DNA of 64,000 bases, from assembly GCA_905182295.1 (NCBI GenBank), contig CAJJAZ010000005.1:124001-188000 (forward strand), given 5' to 3'. The DNA is from an uncultured Flavobacteriaceae bacterium. GTDB lineage: Bacteria > Bacteroidota > Bacteroidia > Flavobacteriales > Flavobacteriaceae. The position numbers were made by a program, and so were the translations under genes. The notes under the pieces are model-generated. The model made no database searches. It saw nothing but the letters and a program-made list of their open reading frames with translations, and was not told the DNA's origin. Below, in pieces: positions 1 to 8,846 of the stretch. Each line of letters begins with the position of its first letter. Position 1 is the first letter of the stretch.

Positions 1-592
1 TTTTGACGCACTGATCACCATGCACAACCATTTGACACAATACGCGAATGATTTTGGTTGTAAACTGGTATTTCTCTCCTCTGCAAATGTGTTTGACGCC
101 TACAGCAAATACCCGTCTTATGAATTTGACAAAACACTTTCTGAAAGTGTCTATGGCAGGTTTCAGATTAAGATTGAACACAGCCTTCAAAAACTCCCCA
201 AGGAAAATCTATTACTACTAAGGGTCCCAATGGTATTTGGATCTCAATCTCCCCGAGTAAAGGAGATTAAACAACTTATTTTAGACAAGGCACCTATAGA
301 AGTATTCCCCAACCTAATCATCAATGTGTCTAATGGGGAAAAACTATGCCAACAAATCTTATTATTACTCAATCAGGATAGGTTTGGGACATACCACTTG
401 GGAAGTTCAGACCTAGTCCCTCATGAAGAATTTATTCAAGAAATTGTACACAAACTACGTATAGGAAACCCTGTGTATAAGAGAATATACACCACCAATG
501 ACAATAGATACTTAGCTGTATTGTCTAAAGACAACCCGCTACCAGAAGAAATTACGCACAGTTATAAGGATTGCTTAGACGCACATTATTAG
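1..592 (+). CDS. NAD-dependent sugar epimerase/reductase (RmlD-like), 5' truncated by window edge
   Basis: Open frame continues upstream of the listed ATG at 20 to the window edge (F-D-A-L-I-T-M...); 'VFLSSANVFDAY', Yx3K-like 'YGRFQIKIE' and 'LLRVPMVFG' are typical of extended SDR/RmlD proteins. Confidence 0.65.
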   Translation, partial: FDALITMHNHLTQYANDFGCKLVFLSSANVFDAYSKYPSYEFDKTLSESVYGRFQIKIEHSLQKLPKENLLLLRVPMVFGSQSPRVKEIKQLILDKAPIEVFPNLIINVSNGEKLCQQILLLLNQDRFGTYHLGSSDLVPHEEFIQEIVHKLRIGNPVYKRIYTTNDNRYLAVLSKDNPLPEEITHSYKDCLDAHY

Positions 593-623
593 TTTATACT
601 ATATTTACAAAAAACACATCTTC

Positions 624-914
624 ATGGAAAAATTAACAGAAGTACAAATAGGAGAAAAATTAAAATCACTACCCCATTGGACCTATGCAGATGGTTATTT
701 GGTGAGCACTTTTCAATTTAATGACTTTAAAGAATGTTTCTCTGCCATGTCTAGAATTGCTTTTGAGTGTGAATCTCACGGACACCACCCAGACTGGAGC
801 AATCGTTACAATAGACTGCTCATTAAGCTGATCACTCATGATGTAAAAGGAATCACTCAAAAAGACTTTGACCTAGCCGGAAGCATTGAAGAATGTATGA
901 TAAGCAAAGGGTGA
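624..914 (+). CDS. phhB: 4a-hydroxytetrahydrobiopterin (pterin-4a-carbinolamine) dehydratase
   Basis: 96 aa with 'ESHGHHPDWSNRYNRLLIKLITHDVKGITQKDFDLA', the pterin dehydratase signature. Confidence 0.9.
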   Translation: MEKLTEVQIGEKLKSLPHWTYADGYLVSTFQFNDFKECFSAMSRIAFECESHGHHPDWSNRYNRLLIKLITHDVKGITQKDFDLAGSIEECMISKG

Positions 915-956
915 AAAATATTAAATTTGTCACGTTAATTACAAAACACAACTACT

Positions 957-1670
957 ATGGGAAGAGCTTTTGAATTTAGAAAAGCACGAAAAATGAAACG
1001 TTGGTCTGCCATGTCTAAGGCCTTTACCAGAATTGGCAAAGACATTGTAATGGCAGTTAAAGAGGGTGGTCCTGATCCAGACTCCAATTCCAAACTAAGG
1101 GCTGTCATTCAAAATGCCAAGTCTGTAAATATGCCTAAGGACAATGTAGAGCGTGCTATAAAAAGAGCTTCTGACAAAAGTTTGGGTGATTATAAAGAAG
1201 TATTGTTTGAGGGCTACGCTCCTCATGGTATTGCCATACTAGTAGAAACCGCTACTGACAACAACACCAGAACAGTAGCCAATATTAGAAGTTACTTCAA
1301 TAAGTGCAACGGAAGCATGGGAACCTCAGGTTCTGTAGAATTTATGTTTGACCACACTTGTAATTTTAGGATCCCAGCAGCAGATCTAGATCCGGAGGAA
1401 TTGGAATTAGAACTGATCGATTTTGGTGCAGAAGAGGTTTTTGTAGACGAAGAAGATGGTATCTTAATCTACGCTCCATTTGAAAGCTTTGGTGCCATTC
1501 AAAAGGAATTAGAAACCAGAGGTCTTGAAATCTTATCTTCAGGGTTTGAGCGCATTCCTCAAGTGACCAAACAACTCAGTGAAGAAGAAGCTGCAGACGT
1601 AGAAAAACTCCTTGAAAAAATTGAAGAAGACGACGATGTTCAAAACGTGTATCATTCTATGCAGGAATAA
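957..1670 (+). CDS. YebC/PmpR family DNA-binding regulatory protein
   Basis: 'MGRAFEFRKARKMKRWSAMSKAFTRIGKDI' N-terminus and 'NTRTVANIRSYFNKCNGSMGTSGSVEFMFDH' are hallmarks of the family. Confidence 0.93.
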   Translation: MGRAFEFRKARKMKRWSAMSKAFTRIGKDIVMAVKEGGPDPDSNSKLRAVIQNAKSVNMPKDNVERAIKRASDKSLGDYKEVLFEGYAPHGIAILVETATDNNTRTVANIRSYFNKCNGSMGTSGSVEFMFDHTCNFRIPAADLDPEELELELIDFGAEEVFVDEEDGILIYAPFESFGAIQKELETRGLEILSSGFERIPQVTKQLSEEEAADVEKLLEKIEEDDDVQNVYHSMQE

Positions 1671-1688
1671 TTTTCTTGTGTTCAATGT

Positions 1689-1724
1689 AAAAAAAAGCAG
1701 GGCCAATGGCCCTGCTTTTTTTTT
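1689..1724. terminator. Bidirectional Rho-independent terminator between convergent genes
   Basis: Perfect stem gcagggcc-AAT-ggccctgc (1697-1715) flanked by A-tract and T-tract. Confidence 0.9.
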
Positions 1725-2274
1725 ATGACTTAGCAAAGAAACTCTGTTCCCGGTTCTTGCCTAGTGCGCCCTCAAAAAATGTTTCGTAGGTCTTAAAGTC
1801 TTCCTTCATATGATCTGTAGGCCAATGAGGATCGGAAATTTTGATTTCTTTTTTTCCGTAATCAAAAGTAATTAATACCAAAGGCACTCCTGCTGTTTTA
1901 GCAATATAATAAAATCCCGTTTTCCATTGGTCTACTCTTTTTCTAGTTCCCTCAGGTGAAAGTGCCAATCTGAACACATCTCTTTCTTTGAAAAGTTGCG
2001 CTACGGCAGTCACGGTATCTGAATTTTTAGTACGATCTATAGGGGCGCCACCTGTCCATCTAAAAAACCAACCATAGGGCCACTTGAACAAACTTTTCTT
2101 ACCCACGTAATTGATCTCAATTTTCATTATTTTTCTACTGACCAATCCCATTAAAAAGTCCCAATTAGAAGTATGGGGGACCACTATAAATACGCATTTC
2201 TTTATAGTTGGAAAATGCCCATTAAAGGTCCAACCCATGAGTTTATAAAATATAAATTTAGCTAGTAAACGCAT
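1723..2274 (-). CDS. 1-acyl-sn-glycerol-3-phosphate acyltransferase-like protein (PlsC fold)
   Basis: 'VVPHTSNWDFLMG' (HTSNWD in place of Hx4D) and 'LSPEGTRKRVDQWKTGFYYIA'. Confidence 0.8.
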   Translation of the reverse strand: MRLLAKFIFYKLMGWTFNGHFPTIKKCVFIVVPHTSNWDFLMGLVSRKIMKIEINYVGKKSLFKWPYGWFFRWTGGAPIDRTKNSDTVTAVAQLFKERDVFRLALSPEGTRKRVDQWKTGFYYIAKTAGVPLVLITFDYGKKEIKISDPHWPTDHMKEDFKTYETFFEGALGKNREQSFFAKS

Positions 2275-2323
2275 GCTAAGAATTGATTTAAATTAAATGT
2301 AATAGCGTCAAAATATACAGAAA

Positions 2324-3061
2324 TTAATGGTTCGAGGCACCCCATTCTCGTCTTGCTTTTTCTAAATCTTCTGGAACATCTATTCCTATGCCTACATGAG
2401 TGGTTCTAATCATTTGAATGGCATGACCGTGTTCTAAATATCTAATGGCTTCTATCTTCTCAGCTTTCTCTAAAGGACCCATGGCCATTTTTGGAAAAGC
2501 TTCTAAAGCTTCTTTTCTAAATGCATACACCCCTTTGTGTCTATAGTATAGTACCCCTGATGTTTCTCTTGGAAAAGGAATGGGCGCTCTAGAGAAGTAC
2601 AAGGCCTGATCATTTAAATTTACAATAACCTTTACGGCGTTTGGGTTTTCTATTTCTTCTAGCTCGGAGATGGGGTACATGAGTGAGGCTAGTGATATTT
2701 TGTTTTGGGTATCGGCGGTGAAAACCGCCAATAAATCCCTTAAACTTTCCTTGTCAATAAAAGGTTCATCGCCCTGTACATTTACAATAACATCTGCCGT
2801 TATTCCTGCTGCAGCTGCGGCTATTCTATCGGAACCGCACTCGTAGGCTCCTTCACTCATGATGGGTTTTCCTCCGCAATCTTTAATGAGGTCAAAAATG
2901 GCTTTATAGTCGGTTACCACGTATACTTCATGAAACAATCCACTGGCAACAGTAGCCTCATAAGTCCTTTGAATGACTGGTTTACCTCCTAAATCTTGTA
3001 AAAGTTTAGCTGGAAATCTGGAAGCCGCATAACGGGCTGGTATCATGGCAATAGCCTTCAT
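2324..3061 (-). CDS. kdsB: 3-deoxy-manno-octulosonate cytidylyltransferase
   Basis: 'MIPARYAASRFPAKLLQDLGGKPVIQRTYE' and 'VNVQGDEPFI'; length 245 aa. Confidence 0.95.
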   Translation of the reverse strand: MKAIAMIPARYAASRFPAKLLQDLGGKPVIQRTYEATVASGLFHEVYVVTDYKAIFDLIKDCGGKPIMSEGAYECGSDRIAAAAAGITADVIVNVQGDEPFIDKESLRDLLAVFTADTQNKISLASLMYPISELEEIENPNAVKVIVNLNDQALYFSRAPIPFPRETSGVLYYRHKGVYAFRKEALEAFPKMAMGPLEKAEKIEAIRYLEHGHAIQMIRTTHVGIGIDVPEDLEKARREWGASNH

Positions 3062-3105
3062 ATAGTGCTGTAATTAATTCTGTCCATCAAATATAAGGGG
3101 ACTCA

Positions 3106-4536
3106 TTAGTTTTCTTCAAAAAAATCTCCTTTAAATCCTATGAGGTATAATTTTTTCTTGGCCCTAGTAATGGCCGTGTACAACCAACGCAAGTACTCTT
3201 TATCTATCCCATTGGGCAAATAGGGCTGTTCTACAAAAACGGTATCCCATTGCCCTCCTTGAGACTTATGACAGGTAATTGCATAGGAGAACTTCACTTG
3301 TAAAGCATTAAAATATTTGTTGTTTTTAATTCCTAAAAAGCGCTTGTAATTGGATTTTTCACTGGCGTAATCTTCAGAAACTGCTTGATAGAGCTTGTTT
3401 CCGTCTTCATAAGACAATGAGGGTGATTCTGCAGCTATTGTGTCTAATAATAAGGTAGTTTCAAAAGGTTTTTGGTTGGGATAATCCACCATTCTCACTT
3501 TTACTTCTGCAAACCTAAATCCATACAATTCTTTTATAGCAAATATTTCTAACACTTCTATAATGTCTCCATTGGCTATAAAACCTGCTTCTGAAGTAGT
3601 GTCTAACCAAAAGTAATTGTTCTTCACAACCATCATATAATCTCCAGTAGCCAACTCGTGCTCTAAAAAAAGAATCCTGTTTCGAATGCTCTCATTGTAT
3701 TGATTGGCCCGCTTGTTAGAACGCACTATAAAAGCCGTTTCTTCCTTACCACCAGTAGCGTAGGCGTCTTCTATAGCTTCTTGAATTTCATGTCCATCTA
3801 TAAGCCTCACTATATCTTTAAATGACTCTAAAGAGAATTTAAATTCTTCAAAGAAATCTCCCTCGAGTTGGTCTCTTAATAAGGTAGCGTTAAATAGTAT
3901 GCCTGAATCTGCAGCCTGACGCACCACTTCATTTAAAGTGATTAGGGGGACTGTTTTGCTGTAATTAAACTGAAGGGTTTCTTCATTTAATGCAGGACTC
4001 AAGGAGAGGTGAACTGGGGGTAATTGGGCGACATCTCCTACCAAAACTAATTTACATTTGTGCCCTGAATATACATAGGTAATGAGGTCGTCTAACAAAG
4101 AAGTGCTGTTTTTGCCTCCCTCTGGGGTATCTGGTATCATGGAAGCCTCATCTACAATAAATATAGTGTGGCGGTGTTTGTTGGGTGCTTTGGTGAATTG
4201 AATGCCCCCACCAGCTGCTTTTTTAGGGAAATATATTTTTCTATGAATGGTAAATGCTTCTGTTTTGGCATATCCTGCCATTACCTTGGCAGCCCTTCCT
4301 GTAGGGGCCATGAGCACTGATTTGTACTTAATTTGCCACAACTGGTTTACTAATGTTCCTATTAAGGTGGTTTTCCCTGTTCCCGCGTATCCTTTTAACA
4401 ATAAGAGCTCTTCCTTGTTGTCATTACAAACAAACTGCGCAAAGGCTTCGAGTGCTCGTTCTTGGGTGAGGGTAGGCTCATGCGGAAACGAGGTCTTGAG
4501 TTTCTTGTAAAAATCTATGGGGGAAGCAGTTGTCAT
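3106..4536 (-). CDS. ATP-dependent RecD-like (SF1B) DNA helicase
   Basis: Walker A 'LLKGYAGTGKTTLIGT', 'FIVDEASMIPD', 'LVLVGDVAQLPPV' and C-terminal 'ITCHKSQGGQWDTVFVE...LYTAITRAKKKLYLIG'. Start moved to the internal Met (MTTASPIDF). Confidence 0.85.
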   Translation of the reverse strand: MTTASPIDFYKKLKTSFPHEPTLTQERALEAFAQFVCNDNKEELLLLKGYAGTGKTTLIGTLVNQLWQIKYKSVLMAPTGRAAKVMAGYAKTEAFTIHRKIYFPKKAAGGGIQFTKAPNKHRHTIFIVDEASMIPDTPEGGKNSTSLLDDLITYVYSGHKCKLVLVGDVAQLPPVHLSLSPALNEETLQFNYSKTVPLITLNEVVRQAADSGILFNATLLRDQLEGDFFEEFKFSLESFKDIVRLIDGHEIQEAIEDAYATGGKEETAFIVRSNKRANQYNESIRNRILFLEHELATGDYMMVVKNNYFWLDTTSEAGFIANGDIIEVLEIFAIKELYGFRFAEVKVRMVDYPNQKPFETTLLLDTIAAESPSLSYEDGNKLYQAVSEDYASEKSNYKRFLGIKNNKYFNALQVKFSYAITCHKSQGGQWDTVFVEQPYLPNGIDKEYLRWLYTAITRAKKKLYLIGFKGDFFEEN

Positions 4537-4574
4537 AGCCCCAAAGATAATGCGTAAAATTAAGGGCAAATACT

Positions 4575-4603
4575 TTTGCGATTAAAAAAAAATTGTAGAT
4601 TTG
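4575..4603 (+). promoter_or_regulatory. Bacteroidota-type sigma-ABfr promoter: -33 TTTG, 17-nt spacer, -7 TAGATTTG
   Basis: tttg at 4575-4578 and tagatttg at 4596-4603 match the published TTTG/TAnnTTTG pattern, upstream of the 4637 start. Confidence 0.7.
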
Positions 4604-4636
4604 TGAAACCACTAAATTTTAAATAAGACTATTATA

Positions 4637-5287
4637 ATGAAGACTGTATTAAAACTTGTACTTTGGGTTCTTTCGATTGTATTTGCATACATGATATACC
4701 TTTCTGTAAACGCCCCTATTGAATTTAAAAAAGTAAAGCAAGAGCGTTTTACAGCAGTTATTAATGTCATGAAAGACATTCGCAATGCTCAAGAAGCACA
4801 CAAAACAGTTAAAGGAGAATACGCTGCAGATTTTAATGCTTTGGTTCAATTTGTAGACAGCTCTCAATATATCATTACACAACAAAGAGATTCTTCTTTC
4901 TACCAATTCAATAAAGTATATAGAATTGACATGCTTAAAGAGGTTAAAATCATTGACACTTTAGGATTTGTTTCTGTAAAAGATTCTTTATTTAAAAACG
5001 ACATGCGTTACAAGAACATGATGAATGTTCCTTTTAGTGTTAATGGAGAGAAATTTAAAATGGAAGCAAAAGTAATTCGTAAGAATGACTACAGGGTACC
5101 TGTTTTTCTAATTTCTGTAGACAAAAAGACCGTACTTTACGATCAAGATCCAGATTTATTAGCTGCTGAAAATGCACAGATGAATGTAGATGAAGTAAAC
5201 GGATCTCAGATTATCGTAGGTTCTTTAGTAGACGTTAGTACCAGTGGAAACTGGCCTCCTATCTACGACAAGAAAAAACAAAAATAA
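4637..5287 (+). CDS. Membrane-anchored protein, possibly pilin/pseudopilin-like
   Basis: N-terminal TM helix followed by 'RFTAVINVMKDIRNAQEAHKTVKGEYAADFNALVQF', resembling the alpha1/early-beta region of pilin-like proteins. No prepilin-peptidase motif. Confidence 0.45.
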   Translation: MKTVLKLVLWVLSIVFAYMIYLSVNAPIEFKKVKQERFTAVINVMKDIRNAQEAHKTVKGEYAADFNALVQFVDSSQYIITQQRDSSFYQFNKVYRIDMLKEVKIIDTLGFVSVKDSLFKNDMRYKNMMNVPFSVNGEKFKMEAKVIRKNDYRVPVFLISVDKKTVLYDQDPDLLAAENAQMNVDEVNGSQIIVGSLVDVSTSGNWPPIYDKKKQK

Positions 5288-5294
5288 TGATCAT

Positions 5295-6104
5295 TTGAAC
5301 AAGGAAAACCGTTCATACCAAAATACCAGACTGTCCATTCAATTGAGTTTGAATGGACTTTCTTTTTGTATCACTGACAAAGTGAGTCAGGAGCTCATTG
5401 AGGTGCAGCGCTTGCGTTTTTCTACGCCACGCTCTGAGAATGAATTAAAAGGGGCTTTGAGTCAATTTCTAGAATCCCATAATGTTCCATCCAGAACCTA
5501 TGAGTCTGTCGTAGTTACTCACAGCAATGCGTTATTTAACATTGTTCCCCTAGCCTTATTTGACGCTTCTAAATTAAATGATTACGTGAAATTTAATGCG
5601 CAGTTACTACCCCATGATGAATTGGCTTATGACATTATTGCCCATAAAGACATGGTTGTGGTGTACGTTCCTTTCACTGCAGCGAACAATTATGTTTTTG
5701 ATTGTTTTGGTCCTTTTGACTTTAAGCACCACGTAGCTTTGCACTTAGAGGAATTACTGAGTATTGAACACGAGGCTTCAGAGAAAGCTTGTTATGCCCA
5801 TATAGACCAAGGCACCCTTAATCTAACGGTCATTAAAAACAAAAAGCTGCAATTCTTTAATAGTTTCCAAATTGGGAGTACGGAAGACCTACTCTATTAT
5901 ATTCTATTTAGTTTAGAACAATTAGAATTAGATCCTAAAAAAGTTCAAATGCTTTTTTACGGTGAAACAACAGAAGCAGAGCCATATTATAAGAAAGCGT
6001 TACAATACTTAAACAATTGTAGTATTTACAGGCCGAGCTTCACTCAAAAAATACCTACCCATTTATTGGACTATCACTTTGATAGCATCATTTTAAACGC
6101 TTAA
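5295..6104 (+). CDS. DUF3822-like protein (possible ASKHA/PilM-like fold)
   Basis: Likely TTG start just after the upstream stop; 'AHIDQGTLNLTVIKNKKLQFFNSFQIGSTEDLLYYI' resembles the phosphate-2 region of actin-like pilus ATPases. Confidence 0.6.
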   Translation: MNKENRSYQNTRLSIQLSLNGLSFCITDKVSQELIEVQRLRFSTPRSENELKGALSQFLESHNVPSRTYESVVVTHSNALFNIVPLALFDASKLNDYVKFNAQLLPHDELAYDIIAHKDMVVVYVPFTAANNYVFDCFGPFDFKHHVALHLEELLSIEHEASEKACYAHIDQGTLNLTVIKNKKLQFFNSFQIGSTEDLLYYILFSLEQLELDPKKVQMLFYGETTEAEPYYKKALQYLNNCSIYRPSFTQKIPTHLLDYHFDSIILNA

Positions 6105-6106
6105 TC

Positions 6107-6643
6107 ATGCGAATTATTTCAGGTCAACATAAAGGGCGAAAAATTTCAGCACCCAAACAACTTCCCATTAGACCTACCACAGATATGGCTAAGGAAGCAT
6201 TGTTTAACATCATTAATAACCAGTATTATTTGGATGAAATTAATGTCTTGGACCTATTCTCGGGTAGTGGGAATATTTCTTATGAATTTGCCTCAAGGGG
6301 TGTTACTGCTATTACTGCAGTGGAAATTCACGCAGGGTGTATCCAGTTTATCAGTGAGATGGCAGAAAAATTAGAGATGCCTATTGAAGTGATTAAAAGT
6401 GATGTTTTTACCTACCTTCAAAAAACCATTAAAAAATTCGATATCATTTTTGCAGACCCTCCATATGCCTTGCCTATTGAAGAATTTCAACAAATTGCCC
6501 AGATGGCATTTCAAAAAGAACTGGTCTTAGAGGGAGGTGTTTTGGTCATAGAACACGAGAAACATATGGACCTCTCTGAAACCCCAAACTTTAGGGAGGC
6601 TAGAAGGTACGGATCTAGCGTATTTAGTTTTTTTAAAAAATAA
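6107..6643 (+). CDS. rsmD: 16S rRNA (guanine(966)-N(2))-methyltransferase RsmD
   Basis: 'MRIISGQHKGRKI...RPTTDMAKEALFNII', 'VLDLFSGSGNISYEFASRG', 'IIFADPPY'. Confidence 0.95.
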   Translation: MRIISGQHKGRKISAPKQLPIRPTTDMAKEALFNIINNQYYLDEINVLDLFSGSGNISYEFASRGVTAITAVEIHAGCIQFISEMAEKLEMPIEVIKSDVFTYLQKTIKKFDIIFADPPYALPIEEFQQIAQMAFQKELVLEGGVLVIEHEKHMDLSETPNFREARRYGSSVFSFFKK

Positions 6644-6647
6644 AAAA

Positions 6648-6950
6648 AAGCAGGCCATAAGCCGGATTCTGTAACGTTAAGAACGCCCTTATCATTTATC
6701 TAGGCCATGGATTACTCCATGGCTCGAACCGCCTACCCTCTGACTCGAGCTTGCCGCCCTCAAACGTCAGTTTACATGGCGTTGCACCGCATAGAGTTTA
6801 CCTGGTTTCACTACAGCATTATCTGTACCTGCTTTCTGTTGCACTTGTCCTCGTTTCTCAACGGACGGGCGTTACCCGCTATGCTGCAATAGGGTGTCCG
6901 GACTTTCCTCTGATGGATAAACCACCAGCGATAAGGCAGCCTGCTTGGGT
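6648..6950 (-). ncRNA. rnpB: RNase P RNA (bacterial type A-like)
   Basis: Minus strand carries 'GAGGAAAGTCCGGACACCC' near the 5' end and 'ACAGAATCCGGCTTATGGCC' at the 3' end; P1 arms AAGCAGGC/GCCTGCTT pair. Ends approximate. Confidence 0.95.
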
Positions 6951-6951
6951 G

Positions 6952-6959
6952 CAAATATA
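6952..6959 (-). promoter_or_regulatory. -7 promoter box TATATTTG for rnpB
   Basis: Minus strand TATATTTG matches TAnnTTTG a few nt upstream of the predicted RNA 5' end; -33 box not convincing. Confidence 0.55.
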
Positions 6960-7081
6960 GGGAGAACTGGGATAGAAATGCTTTCTATTTGTTGATAAAA
7001 GTAGAATAATATCTACTGCTAAACACCATATTAAGCCCCACTATTTTTATATTTGTAAGGTACCTTTAAAAAGACATCCTA

Positions 7082-8845
7082 TTGGAACCTTTCCTTGTTT
7101 CTGCCAGAAAATACCGACCACTTAATTTTGAAGACGTGGTGGGGCAATCTTCCATAACCAACACCTTAGAAAAGTCTATCGCTAACAATCATTTGGCTCA
7201 AGCACTCTTATTTTGTGGGCCTAGAGGTGTGGGTAAAACAAGTTGTGCTAGGATTTTAGCCAAGAAGATCAATGAAAAGGAGTTAGGGACTTCTACCGAA
7301 GAAGATTACGCTTTTAATATATTTGAATTAGACGCCGCCTCCAACAACTCGGTAGACGACATTAGAAACCTGGTAGACCAAGTGCGTATTCCGCCGCAAA
7401 AAGGGGCTTACAAAGTATATATCATAGATGAGGTTCACATGCTTTCTACAGCGGCTTTTAATGCTTTTTTAAAGACTTTAGAAGAACCTCCAAAGCATGC
7501 CATTTTTATTTTAGCCACCACAGAGAAACACAAAATTATACCGACCATATTGTCTAGGTGTCAGATCTATGATTTCAAGAGAATCACGGTGACTGATATG
7601 GCTTTACACTTGGAGAAAATTGCTTCTGACCAGGGCATTACTGCACATCCGGACGCTTTGCATTTAATTGCTCAAAAGGCAGACGGAGCGCTCAGAGATG
7701 CGCTATCTATTTTTGATAGAATTGTCAGTTATACTGGAGAAAATCTCTCCAGACAAGCGGTGAGTGAAAATCTAAATATCTTGGATTACGACACTTACTT
7801 TGCCGCAACAGATTTCATGCTGGGAGGAGATATTCCAAGTAGTTTACTGCTTTTTAATGATTGCTTGTCTCTTGGTTTTGACGGACACCATTTTATTCAG
7901 GGATTTGCCGCCCACCTTAGGGACCTTATGTTGGCACAGTTTCCAGCAACCATTTCATTAATGGAGGTTGGAGAAGAAACCAAACAACGCTATGAGGCCC
8001 AGGCAAAACGAACACCCCCTTCTTTTTTATTGGGTGCCATAGACATAGCAAACCACTGTGACCTTCAATTTAAAAACGCCAAAAACCAACGCTTACTGGT
8101 AGAACTCGCTATTATGAAAATAGCGTCTATGCTCTCTGGTGGTGAAAAAAAAAATCTTAATTGGACAGAGGTAAGTGCTACCCCAATTATACCAACCTCT
8201 GAATTCAAAGACCATCAGCCTAAAAAAGTAGTTCGAGATCCAACACCTAATATAGCATCTAGTGAAGTGACTGTGGAAACAGCTATAGTAGAAATTGAAA
8301 CTGTCGAGCAAACTACCCCTACCATAGGGTCTATAGAACAGGTTTTGCTTACTAAACCCACGCTAAATTTAGAGAAAAAAGAAGGTATTTCCGGATTGTC
8401 CATTGCGAGCTTAAAGGCAAAGAAAGCACATGAAGAAGCCTTGAAAAATAAGGTTCAAGTAGACAGCCCTATCATAGAAGATACCTTTACTGAAGAAGAC
8501 TTACAAAAACATTGGACCGATTTTATAGAAAAAATAGAAGCGGAAGGACAAAAAATAATTGCCTCTAATCTAAATGCAGACCAACCAAAACTTTTGGGCA
8601 ATTTCGTCATAGGTATTACATTACCTAATGACACCATGAAAAAAGAGGTAGAAAGGGCACAATCAGGGGTTTTAGATTATTTAAAAGCCAAATTAAACAA
8701 CCACAGTATTAGCCTTGAGGTGTCGGTTTTAGAAACTATGGACACCAAATACGCCTTTACACCAGAAGAGAAATACGAAAAAATAAGGAGCAAAAACCCT
8801 GCGGTAGACGCTCTTAGACAAAGTTTTGACTTAGACCTACAATAA
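7082..8845 (+). CDS. dnaX: DNA polymerase III subunit gamma/tau (TTG start)
   Basis: 'ARKYRPLNFEDVVGQ', 'ALLFCGPRGVGKTSCARILAK', 'YIIDEVHMLSTAAFNAFLKTLEEPP'. Confidence 0.96.
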   Translation: MEPFLVSARKYRPLNFEDVVGQSSITNTLEKSIANNHLAQALLFCGPRGVGKTSCARILAKKINEKELGTSTEEDYAFNIFELDAASNNSVDDIRNLVDQVRIPPQKGAYKVYIIDEVHMLSTAAFNAFLKTLEEPPKHAIFILATTEKHKIIPTILSRCQIYDFKRITVTDMALHLEKIASDQGITAHPDALHLIAQKADGALRDALSIFDRIVSYTGENLSRQAVSENLNILDYDTYFAATDFMLGGDIPSSLLLFNDCLSLGFDGHHFIQGFAAHLRDLMLAQFPATISLMEVGEETKQRYEAQAKRTPPSFLLGAIDIANHCDLQFKNAKNQRLLVELAIMKIASMLSGGEKKNLNWTEVSATPIIPTSEFKDHQPKKVVRDPTPNIASSEVTVETAIVEIETVEQTTPTIGSIEQVLLTKPTLNLEKKEGISGLSIASLKAKKAHEEALKNKVQVDSPIIEDTFTEEDLQKHWTDFIEKIEAEGQKIIASNLNADQPKLLGNFVIGITLPNDTMKKEVERAQSGVLDYLKAKLNNHSISLEVSVLETMDTKYAFTPEEKYEKIRSKNPAVDALRQSFDLDLQ

Positions 8846-8846
8846 A

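Noticed and set aside
6707-6960. ORFs 6707..6892 and 6751..6960 on the + strand
   Set aside because: They lie inside the RNase P RNA on the opposite strand and show no protein-like conservation signals.
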